Origin: Actinoplanes sp. NBC_00393
Lineage (GTDB): Bacteria; Actinomycetota; Actinomycetes; Mycobacteriales; Micromonosporaceae
Reading direction: 5' to 3'
Length of the DNA stretch: 64,000 nucleotides
Assembly: GCF_036053395.1 (NCBI RefSeq)
Contig: NZ_CP107942.1
Location: 10,840,001 to 10,904,000 of the forward strand
Numbering within the stretch: the stretch's first letter is position 1; every line of letters starts with the position of its first letter. The translations under genes were made by a program, and so were the position numbers. Positions 43,915 to 50,914 of the stretch are shown piece by piece. Under the pieces are notes generated by a model. That model saw only the letters and a program-made list of their open reading frames with translations. It was not told the DNA's origin and ran no database searches.

Positions 43915-45774
43915 ATGACCGACGAAACGGGCGGGCCGGTACGGCCGAGCCGCTCCCGGCTGCAACCGCTCGCCCCGGACCGCGTACGGATCATCGGTGG
44001 TTTCTGGGCCGAGCTGCAGGACCGCAACCGGCGGGCCATCCTGCCGCACATCGACCACTGGCTGGACCGGGCCGGCTGGCTCGGCAACTTCTCCGCCGAC
44101 CCGGCCGACCGGCGCGGCCGGGAGTTCTCGGACAGCGAGATCTACAAGTTCCTCGAGGCGCTCGCCTGGCAGCTCGGCTCCCAGCCGGACCCGGTGCTGG
44201 CCGAGCGCTACGACGCGATCGTGGCGCGGGTCGCCGCCGCTCAGCAGCCGGACGGCTACCTGAACACCTGGTTCGGCCGGCCCGGGCAGCCACCCCGCTG
44301 GTCCGACCTGGCGTGGGGGCACGAGCTGTACTGCCTGGGCCACCTGATCCAGGCCGCGGTGGCCCGGGCCCGGACCGGCCATCCGGAGGACCTGCTGGTC
44401 CGGGTCGCCTGCCGGGCCGCCGACCTGGTGTGCGAGGTCTTCGGGGCCGATGGTCTGGCCACCGTGGACGGGCATCCGGTGATCGAGCCGGCGCTGGTCG
44501 AGCTGTACCGGGTCACCGGCGAGACGCGTTACCTGGAACAGGCCCGGCTCTTCCTGGAGCGGCGTGGCCACCACGTGCTGCCGGAGATCGAGTGGGGCCG
44601 GGAGTACTACCAGGACGACATGCCGATCCGGGACGCCACGGTGTTCCGCGGGCACGCGGTCCGGGCCGTCTACCTGGCGTCCGGCGCGCTCGACCTGGCC
44701 GACGAGACCGGTGACGGCGAGTTGCTCGACGCGGTGACCCGGCAGTGGCGGCGGACCGTGGCCCGGCGGGTCTACCTGACCGGCGGGATCGGCTCCCGGC
44801 ACATGGACGAGGCGTTCGGCGAGGACTTCGTGCTGCCGCCGGACCGGGCGTACTCGGAGACCTGCGCTTCGGTCGGCTCGGTGATGGTGGCCTGGCGGCT
44901 GCTGCTGGCCCACGGTGACCCGGCCGCCGCCGACCTGATCGAGCGCACCCTCTACAACGTGGTCGCCACCTCTCCGGCGGCCGACGGGAAGTCGTTCTTC
45001 TACGCGAACACGCTGCACCGGCGTACGGCGGGCCCGGTGCCCGACCCGGACCGGCCGCACCCACGGCCCGTCGCGCCGGTGCGGGCGCCCTGGTTCGAGG
45101 TGTCCTGCTGCCCGACGAACGTGGCCCGCACCGTGGCGAGCCTCGCCGGCTATCTGGCCACCACCGACGGCGACGGCATCCAACTGCACCAGTACGCGTC
45201 CGGCACGGTCGCCGGGCGCCTGACCGTCACCACCCGGTACCCGGCCGAGGGCGAGATCCGGGTGCGGATCGACCGGGACAGCGACGAGCCGTGGTCGCTG
45301 TCGTTGCGTGTGCCGGCGTGGGCCGGCGACGGCGCGACGCTGACCGTCGGCGGGCACACCTGGGAGGTGGAACCCGGGTACGTGACCGAGCGGCGGCGGT
45401 GGAAGCAGGGCGACGAGGTGCTGCTCTGCCTGCCGGTGGTGCCGCGGTTCACGTACCCGGATCCGCGGGTCGACGCGGTGCGGGGCTGCGTCGCGGTGGA
45501 ACGCGGCCCGGTCGTCTACGCCCTGGAGTCGGTGGACCTGCCCGGCGGGCTGACCGTCGACGACGTGCGGGTCGACCCGGACGAACCGCCGCGGCTGGTG
45601 GACGGGCGGGTCGTCGTCCACCTCCGCCAGGTCGCCGCTTCTGATCGGACGTGGCCCTACACGGACGGCCCGGCCCGGGCGCCCGGCGCCGACCTCGGGG
45701 AGATCCCGCTGGTGGCGTACCACGACTGGGCCAATCGCGGCCCCGCCACCATGCGGGTCTGGCTGCCCACCTAG
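43915..45774 (+). CDS. GH127 beta-L-arabinofuranosidase
   Basis: This 619-residue protein has the (alpha/alpha)6-barrel family signature, with all zinc/catalytic residues of the HypBA1 type: Glu315 and Cys317 in YSETCASVG, and the pair Cys398-Cys399 in SCCPTN. The second cysteine of such a pair, or its partner, is the nucleophile in characterised enzymes. It lacks a signal peptide, so it removes beta-L-arabinofuranose from imported oligosaccharides in the cytoplasm. It is the last gene of the LacI-controlled import operon, with AAAGG before the ATG. Its end overlaps the convergent AraC-type gene by four bases. Confidence 0.9.
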   Translation: MTDETGGPVRPSRSRLQPLAPDRVRIIGGFWAELQDRNRRAILPHIDHWLDRAGWLGNFSADPADRRGREFSDSEIYKFLEALAWQLGSQPDPVLAERYDAIVARVAAAQQPDGYLNTWFGRPGQPPRWSDLAWGHELYCLGHLIQAAVARARTGHPEDLLVRVACRAADLVCEVFGADGLATVDGHPVIEPALVELYRVTGETRYLEQARLFLERRGHHVLPEIEWGREYYQDDMPIRDATVFRGHAVRAVYLASGALDLADETGDGELLDAVTRQWRRTVARRVYLTGGIGSRHMDEAFGEDFVLPPDRAYSETCASVGSVMVAWRLLLAHGDPAAADLIERTLYNVVATSPAADGKSFFYANTLHRRTAGPVPDPDRPHPRPVAPVRAPWFEVSCCPTNVARTVASLAGYLATTDGDGIQLHQYASGTVAGRLTVTTRYPAEGEIRVRIDRDSDEPWSLSLRVPAWAGDGATLTVGGHTWEVEPGYVTERRRWKQGDEVLLCLPVVPRFTYPDPRVDAVRGCVAVERGPVVYALESVDLPGGLTVDDVRVDPDEPPRLVDGRVVVHLRQVAASDRTWPYTDGPARAPGADLGEIPLVAYHDWANRGPATMRVWLPT

Positions 45775-46628
45775 GCCGGCTCCACCGGCATCCACAGCTC
45801 GCAGGTGGCGGTGCTGAAGTCGGCCGCGCGGTCCAGGATCGCGACGATCGACGGGCCGGGCCGCAGCCGCCACGGGTTCGACGGGAACCACTCGGTGGCG
45901 GTCGCGGCCCACGCCGTCTGCAGCGCCTGCGGATGCGGCCCGGAGGTACGGAAGACCGCCCACCGCCCGGCCGGCACCTCGATGGCGTCCAGGTCGTCCG
46001 GCACCGCGGTGTCCCCGGTGACCGCGACCCCGTGCAGGTAGGTCAGCTCGCTGCCCTCCGGGCTGTCCGGCTCCAGATCGTCGGTGACCTGCAGCAACCC
46101 GGCCGGCTCGGTGTTGCCGAGCGCTTTCAGCCGGCCGTGCTCCTCGACCGGGATCGCGGCGATGTGCTGCTGGATGTGCGGATTGACGCCCTCGTGGATC
46201 AGCGGAACCCGGGCGGCGTGCCCGATCAGCCGGAACGCGGGGCGGTCGACGATGCGGGTGTCCATGGGGATGCTCCCTTCGACGGTCAGGCGGAACCTGA
46301 GTTGTGGTTGTGTGCGAAGGGGGCCACCGTCCCGGCGTACGTCACCGGGGTTGGCGCCGTGCACAGCCTTGAACGCCCGGCCGAACGCCTCGGTCGAGCC
46401 GTACCCGTAGCGGACCGCGATGGTGAGCAGGTCGTCCGAGCCACGCACGATGTCGGCGGCGGCGACGGTCATCCGGCGCCGCCGCACGTACTCCGACAGC
46501 GGCATGCCCGCCAGCGACGAGAACATCCGGCGCAGGTGGTACTCGGTGGTGCCGAGTGACCGCGCCAGCTCCCCGAGGTCGAAGTCCTCCTCGACCAGGT
46601 CCACGAGCCGGTTGAGTGCTGAGATCAC
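45771..46628 (-). CDS. AraC-family regulator with GyrI-like effector domain
   Basis: This 285-residue protein has two N-terminal AraC helix-turn-helix motifs (FDLGELARSLGTTEYHLRRMF and TIAVRYGYGSTEAFGRAFKAVHG), then a GyrI-like effector-binding domain from about residue 120 (DTRIVDRPAFRLIGHAARV). This architecture binds small hydrophobic or cationic molecules, as in Rob and MerR-type drug sensors. It converges on the GH127 gene, so it is not obviously part of the arabinose locus; its targets are unknown. A 140-base gap separates it from the thymidine kinase. Confidence 0.85.
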   Translation of the reverse strand: MISALNRLVDLVEEDFDLGELARSLGTTEYHLRRMFSSLAGMPLSEYVRRRRMTVAAADIVRGSDDLLTIAVRYGYGSTEAFGRAFKAVHGANPGDVRRDGGPLRTQPQLRFRLTVEGSIPMDTRIVDRPAFRLIGHAARVPLIHEGVNPHIQQHIAAIPVEEHGRLKALGNTEPAGLLQVTDDLEPDSPEGSELTYLHGVAVTGDTAVPDDLDAIEVPAGRWAVFRTSGPHPQALQTAWAATATEWFPSNPWRLRPGPSIVAILDRAADFSTATCELWMPVEPA

Positions 46629-46768
46629 GGTGGCCTCCCTTCGCCTACCAGCCTGGCCGGGCGCACCCCGGTCCCGCCCGATCGCGGCGATCCGGTCCGA
46701 TCATCCCGCGGTGTGTCAGTCGTCTCGGCCACTGTCCCGGACCGGGATTTCATGGCACGGTCTCCGCC

Positions 46769-47320
46769 ATGGATTTGACCGTGATCCTCGGCCCGATGAA
46801 GGGCGGCAAGTCGCTGGAGATGATCAGCCTGCTGTCCCCGCTGCAGCACGCCGGCATTCCGCACTGCGTCTACCAGTCGGCCCGGCACGGCCGGGACACC
46901 GCGGTGATGTCGCGTTCCGGCGGCACCCTGCAGACGGTCAAGGTCCACTCGCTCGCCGGCGCGGTCGACGGCGAGGTCCAGGTGATCGGGGTCGACGAGA
47001 TCCACATGTTCACGGTCGACGACATCGCGGTGCTCGACGTGGCGGTCCGGTCCGGCGTCAAGGTCGTCGTCGCCGGGATCGACCTGGACCATCGGGGGCA
47101 GCTGTTCGCGCCGGTGCGGGCGCTGTTCGAGCTGGCCCCGGCGAAGGTGATCTACCGGCGGGCGGTCTGTGACGTCTGCCGGTCGCTGGAGGCCACGCAC
47201 ACCCAGGTCCTCGAGCACGGCAAGCCGATGATCCGCGAGCTCGCCCCGTCGACCGCGCTGCCGGACGACGGCACGTACACGTACGAGGCCCGCTGCCGGC
47301 ATTGCGTCGTGCTGCCCTGA
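46769..47320 (+). CDS. tdk: Thymidine kinase (type II)
   Basis: This 183-residue protein has the P-loop GPMKGGKS (residues 8-15), the DEIHMF motif corresponding to the DEAQF Mg2+/catalytic segment, and two CxxC pairs (CDVC, CRHC) that form the structural zinc site. It would phosphorylate thymidine with ATP in the salvage pathway. It is slightly shorter than the E. coli enzyme (205 residues). It begins at ATG 46769; upstream frame extension enters the promoter region. The usual histidine and glutamine positions near the active site are altered (DEIHMF), so activity is likely but not proved. Confidence 0.8.
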   Translation: MDLTVILGPMKGGKSLEMISLLSPLQHAGIPHCVYQSARHGRDTAVMSRSGGTLQTVKVHSLAGAVDGEVQVIGVDEIHMFTVDDIAVLDVAVRSGVKVVVAGIDLDHRGQLFAPVRALFELAPAKVIYRRAVCDVCRSLEATHTQVLEHGKPMIRELAPSTALPDDGTYTYEARCRHCVVLP

Positions 47321-47341
47321 CCGGCTTGGCATGCTCACCTG

Positions 47342-48052
47342 GTGCGTGCCTGCCCGCTTCTGCTCGCCGCCGTGCTCGCCGGCTGCGGCACGGCGCCGCC
47401 ACCGGCGCCTTCCGCGACCGCGGCTTCGCCTTCCGCTGTCGCGACCTCTCCCTCTGCCGCGGCCTTCTCTCCGTCCGCGCCGGCTTCACCACCCCGCTCG
47501 GTACGCCCGAAGCGCACCACCTCCGGCTGGGAGATAACCGTCTACTACACGGCCGTCGAGAAGTATCACGACGGCGAGCCGACGCAGGTCACCGGCTGTC
47601 CCCGGCTGGAGTGCTCGAACGGCGACGACGACCTGGGCACCTACCCGGCCGGCTTCGTCGAGGCTGTCGAGGAGGAGGGCACCGGACGGACCAGCTCGGG
47701 GAAATACCTGAACTGGTCCCACGACGTCGGCTTCTGGCTGGACTCGGCGCCGCGCAGCAGTGACGGGAACGTGCTCACCCCGTGGGTCTCCGCGGCCGCC
47801 GACCCGGACGTCCTGCCGCACGGCACCCGCTTCACCGTCGCGGCCTGCGGCACCCAGGAGGACGGATCGCGCGCCCCGTCCGCGGTCTGTACCGCGCTGC
47901 GCAAGGCCGCCTGGCGGATCACCGACGAGTTCACGCCCGGTCTCGGCGGCCCGAAGCACCTCGACGCCTACATCGGGCCGGAGACCGGGCCGGGCTTCAC
48001 CGACTCCGAGTGGTATCTCACCCTGGTCGGAGCCCGGCTCGCCCTCGACTGA
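47342..48052 (+). CDS. Lipoprotein with a 3D/double-psi-barrel-like domain
   Basis: This 236-residue protein starts at GTG 47342. It has a short signal ending LAGC (lipobox), then an Ala/Ser/Pro spacer (about residues 18-55) suited to crossing the wall. The rest has the pattern of 3D/MltA-type beta-barrels: YYTAVEKYHDG, TPWVSAAADPDVLPHGTRF and WRITDEFTPGLGG..LDAYIG. Aspartates at the expected 3D positions are present, so a muralytic or glycan-binding role is plausible. The stop abuts the convergent M23 peptidase stop, two wall-related genes tail to tail. Confidence 0.7.
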   Translation: MRACPLLLAAVLAGCGTAPPPAPSATAASPSAVATSPSAAAFSPSAPASPPRSVRPKRTTSGWEITVYYTAVEKYHDGEPTQVTGCPRLECSNGDDDLGTYPAGFVEAVEEEGTGRTSSGKYLNWSHDVGFWLDSAPRSSDGNVLTPWVSAAADPDVLPHGTRFTVAACGTQEDGSRAPSAVCTALRKAAWRITDEFTPGLGGPKHLDAYIGPETGPGFTDSEWYLTLVGARLALD

Positions 48053-48670
48053 TCAGGCCTTGCAGCGGTGCTTCTTCTGCCACGCCTGCACGGCCGCGAC
48101 CGGGCTCTTCTGGCCGCCCTTGCGCCACGACGTCAGGTACTTCGCGGGCCAGACGACGCCGCGCCGCACCTTCCAGTCGCCGGTCTTCCGGCACGGCGGC
48201 GAGATGCCGTAGTGCAGGTGGCAGACGTTGCTGGCGTTGCCGGTCCGGCCGACCTTGCCGATCACCTGGCCGCCCTTCACCCGGACGCCCTTCTTCAGGC
48301 CGGCGGTCACCTTGCTCAGGTGTGAGCCGTAGTAGCGCACACCGTCGTCGCCCTGGATCGAGACGAACTTGCCGCCGTTGTTCGGCCCGGCCGGAGCGCC
48401 GTCGACGTACTTGTCCTTGCGGCTGACCTCCAGCACGACGCCGCTGGTGGTGGCGAGGACCGGCTTGCCGCAGGCGGCGAAGATGTCGGTCGCCGGGTAG
48501 CCGGAGTGCGTCTTCGGGATGGAGACGTTCGTCGCGCGTACCGGAAAGAAGTATTTGGCTCTTGCTGCCGCCGCAGCGGCGGCTTCGGCCGCGGGAGCGA
48601 CCACGCCGGCGCTACCGGTCAGGGTCACGGCGATCACCGTCAATGCGGACAAGCGGGGAAGCAATCGCAT
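48053..48670 (-). CDS. Secreted M23-family metallopeptidase
   Basis: This 205-residue protein has a signal peptide (residues 1-30, cleavage near AEA) and an M23/LytM domain. The zinc ligands are His55 and Asp62 (HSGYPATD) and His153 of HLH, with His117 (YGSHLS) and His151 as catalytic partners. It should cut peptide cross-bridges in peptidoglycan outside the membrane. The C-terminus ends in a basic segment (QAWQKKHRCKA). It diverges from the PadR gene across a 108-base region holding the CTAGTCT palindrome. Confidence 0.85.
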   Translation of the reverse strand: MRLLPRLSALTVIAVTLTGSAGVVAPAAEAAAAAAARAKYFFPVRATNVSIPKTHSGYPATDIFAACGKPVLATTSGVVLEVSRKDKYVDGAPAGPNNGGKFVSIQGDDGVRYYGSHLSKVTAGLKKGVRVKGGQVIGKVGRTGNASNVCHLHYGISPPCRKTGDWKVRRGVVWPAKYLTSWRKGGQKSPVAAVQAWQKKHRCKA

Positions 48671-48729
48671 TGCGTCACCCTAGGCGGACATCGACGTCTT
48701 CCGCTGTCCGTGATCGGCCAGACGTCTGC

Positions 48730-48749
48730 TAGTCTAAATCCAGACTAGT
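48730..48749. promoter_or_regulatory. Palindromic operator upstream of PadR
   Basis: CTAGTCT (48730-48736) and AGACTAG (48743-48749) form perfect 7-base arms around AAATCC. It lies 30 bases before the PadR ATG, and TAGTCT within it fits a -10 hexamer, so binding would block the promoter. The likely ligand is the PadR protein itself. Confidence 0.6.
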
Positions 48750-48778
48750 TGCTGATCGGATTTACTTGAAAGGACGGC

Positions 48779-49120
48779 ATGCCACAGGATGCCGAAGCCG
48801 GCTGGGTGCGCGCCGCGCTCGAGCTGGCCGTGCTGGTCGCTCTCACCGAGGGTGACCAGCACGGATATGCGATCGGCCAGCGCCTCGCCGAGGCGGGGCT
48901 CGGCACGATCCGCGGCGGAGTCCTCTATCCGGTCCTCAACCGGATGGAGGCGGACGCGGTGGTGGAGTCCACCTGGCAGGCGGGCCAGGGCGGTCCCGGC
49001 CGCAAGGTCTACGCGATCACCGAGGCCGGCCGGGAGCGGCTGGCCGGGCAACGGGCGTCCTGGAGCCGCTTCGCGGACACCATGGGCCGCTTCATCGAGC
49101 ACACAACGGGGACAGCATGA
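48779..49120 (+). CDS. PadR-family transcriptional regulator
   Basis: This 113-residue protein is a PadR winged helix: LELAVLVALTEGDQHGYAIGQRLAEAGL, then GGVLYPVLNRMEADAVVE as the recognition helix, and GPGRKVYAITEAGRERL as the wing. It is of the short PadR-s2 size. AAAGGA precedes the ATG. Its stop overlaps the start of the next membrane protein (ATGA), the usual PadR plus HAAS-domain partnership, and a perfect palindrome lies in its promoter. Autorepression is likely. Confidence 0.85.
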   Translation: MPQDAEAGWVRAALELAVLVALTEGDQHGYAIGQRLAEAGLGTIRGGVLYPVLNRMEADAVVESTWQAGQGGPGRKVYAITEAGRERLAGQRASWSRFADTMGRFIEHTTGTA

Positions 49121-50142
49121 ACGCCATCGAGGAATTCGAGAGCTCCTTCGAGCACTGGGAGCACAGTACGCGGTATGCGCTGGGGGAGTACGGCATCGGT
49201 TACCACCACGCGACGCCGCTGATCGAGGAGGCCCGCGAGCACCACGCGGCGAGCGGGCAGCGCCCGGTGGACGTGCTCGGCACGCCCGCACAGTTCGCGG
49301 CGGACGTGGCGGCGGCCAACCCGGCAGCCCTGGCCGGCCGGGACACCTCGGGGAAGAACGTCCGCGACCATTTCAGCGACGGCCTGTTCGTCATGGCCTT
49401 CCTCGGCGCGCTGGTGGCCGTGATCGGCGCCTGGGTGGCGGGCGGGTTCACCATTCCGGTCACCGTGGCCGGGCTGACCGGGGTGCTGGTGCTCGCGCTG
49501 GCCGTCCTGGCCGGCTGCACCCCGGGCGCGTTGCGGGCCGCCGGCCGTCCGCGCCTGGCGCCCTGGGGTCTGGTCCTGACCGGTGTGCTGGTGGTGGCCG
49601 GCGCCAGTGCTTTCACCCTGCTCCCGCGGACCCGGATCGGCGAGTTCCCGGCGCTCGTGCTGCTGGCGATCTCCCTGGTCGCCTGCTGGTGGCTGACCCG
49701 TCCCGGGCCGGCGCCCGCGGAGCCGCTGGCCTGGCCCGGCGCCGAGGGTCACGACCCGCGCGACCCGGACGCCTGGTTCGCCCGGCTGAAGGCGGTGCTG
49801 ATCGGCCGGTTCGACGTGCCGCCCGGGCGCGCGGCTGAGCTGGTCGCCGAGTCCCGTGCGCACGTCGCCGAGGCGGGCGCCCTCCCGTCCGACGAGTTCC
49901 CCTCCCTCGACGGCTATGCGCGGGAGCTGCCCGCGGGCGAGTCCGTCCGGACGGGCCCGTGGTGGCGCGGCGCCACCGCTGCCCTGCTGGCCACGCTCTT
50001 CGCCGTCGCCTGGTGGCTCTTCGCCGTGGTGGAGGCCGTCGTCGAGCGCCGATGGTGGGTCGTCGTCCTCGGCGTGCTCGCCCTGCCGCTGGCCGTGAGC
50101 CTCACCCGCCGGCGGTATCGGGCCTGGCGGCAGCCGTCATAG
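49117..50142 (+). CDS. HAAS-type membrane protein, partner of PadR
   Basis: This 341-residue protein has two soluble helical segments with HAAS-like character (residues about 25-65, ATPLIEEAREHH...TPAQFAADVAA, and about 230-270, RAAELVAESRAHVAEAG). Each is followed by membrane helices: about four between residues 85 and 195 and two near 280-325. It looks like a duplication of the HAAS plus membrane unit. It is translationally coupled to PadR and probably relays a membrane signal to it or is its target. The last six bases overlap the convergent VOC gene. Confidence 0.65.
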   Translation: MNAIEEFESSFEHWEHSTRYALGEYGIGYHHATPLIEEAREHHAASGQRPVDVLGTPAQFAADVAAANPAALAGRDTSGKNVRDHFSDGLFVMAFLGALVAVIGAWVAGGFTIPVTVAGLTGVLVLALAVLAGCTPGALRAAGRPRLAPWGLVLTGVLVVAGASAFTLLPRTRIGEFPALVLLAISLVACWWLTRPGPAPAEPLAWPGAEGHDPRDPDAWFARLKAVLIGRFDVPPGRAAELVAESRAHVAEAGALPSDEFPSLDGYARELPAGESVRTGPWWRGATAALLATLFAVAWWLFAVVEAVVERRWWVVVLGVLALPLAVSLTRRRYRAWRQPS

Positions 50143-50640
50143 GACCTTGGTGCCGTACATCTCGCCGAGCGGGTCGGCGATCAGTTCGATCCGGGCGCCG
50201 TCCGGGTCCTGGAAATAGACCGACACGCCGCTGTGGACGGTGTGCTCGACGCCCGCCTCACTGAGCCGGGTGACGAGTTCGTCCCAGCGCGCCGGGTCCA
50301 CCGAGATGGCCATGTGGTGCAGCCCGCCGAGCACCTCCGCGTACGGACCCAGGTCCAGGCCGGGCAGGTCGAAGAAGGCGAGCAGGTTGCCGTTGCCGAT
50401 GTCGAAGAAGAAGTGGGACGAGCCGGGGTAGTCCCGGTTCTCGATCAGCTCGGTCAGCGGGAAGCCCAGCAGATCCTGGTAGAACCGGACGGTCTGCTCG
50501 ACGTCACTGCTGATCAGAGCCGTGTGGTGCAGGCCGCGGGCGGTGCTGGACGGCCGGTCGCCGACCGGTCGCAGGTAGGCGTCACGGATGCGGTGTCGTG
50601 CGGCCTCGAGGGCGGCGAGATCGGTCTGAGTGTCACCCAT
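50137..50640 (-). CDS. VOC-superfamily (glyoxalase/dioxygenase-like) protein
   Basis: This 167-residue protein has the paired beta-alpha-beta-beta-beta modules of the VOC fold: GLHHTALISSDVEQTVRFYQDLLGF, FFFDIGNGNLLAFFD, GLHHMAISVD and YFQDPDGARIELIAD. Metal ligand candidates are the two HH motifs and the final Glu. ATG 50640 gives a compact protein; longer frames run into the CebR-box promoter region. Members include ring-cleaving dioxygenases, glyoxalases and resistance proteins; the substrate here is unknown. Confidence 0.8.
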   Translation of the reverse strand: MGDTQTDLAALEAARHRIRDAYLRPVGDRPSSTARGLHHTALISSDVEQTVRFYQDLLGFPLTELIENRDYPGSSHFFFDIGNGNLLAFFDLPGLDLGPYAEVLGGLHHMAISVDPARWDELVTRLSEAGVEHTVHSGVSVYFQDPDGARIELIADPLGEMYGTKVL

Positions 50641-50847
50641 CCCCGGATCTTGCCTGCTCGCCGCCCGGCACGGGGCGAACTCCGGCACGTTCCTCAGCAC
50701 CCGGCAATAACGGCAGGGTACGCCGCTGCCGGCGCACGTATTGACAGAAGCGGTCGGTCCTCTTCCGGGCCGACGTCGAAACTTTCGGCCGAAAGGCCTG
50801 TTTGACGGGTTCTGTAAACGCTGTCGAGCGGTAAAATATGTCACATG

Positions 50848-50861
50848 TGGGAGCGCTCCCA
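50848..50861. promoter_or_regulatory. CebR operator (perfect match)
   Basis: TGGGAGCGCTCCCA is the palindromic site known for the Streptomyces cello-oligosaccharide repressor CebR. It lies 54 bases before the start codon of the cellobiose phosphorylase, just after a TAAAAT sequence (50832-50837) that could be the -10 element. Confidence 0.85.
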
Positions 50862-50914
50862 TATGCCGGGCGGCGCGCCGCCGGACCGGCCTACCCGCCA
50901 CCGGGGAGGACCTT

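Noticed and set aside
48671..48778. c-di-AMP (ydaO-type) riboswitch before the M23 peptidase
   Set aside because: Such switches precede wall hydrolases in actinomycetes, but the 108-base gap is too short and lacks the conserved blocks.
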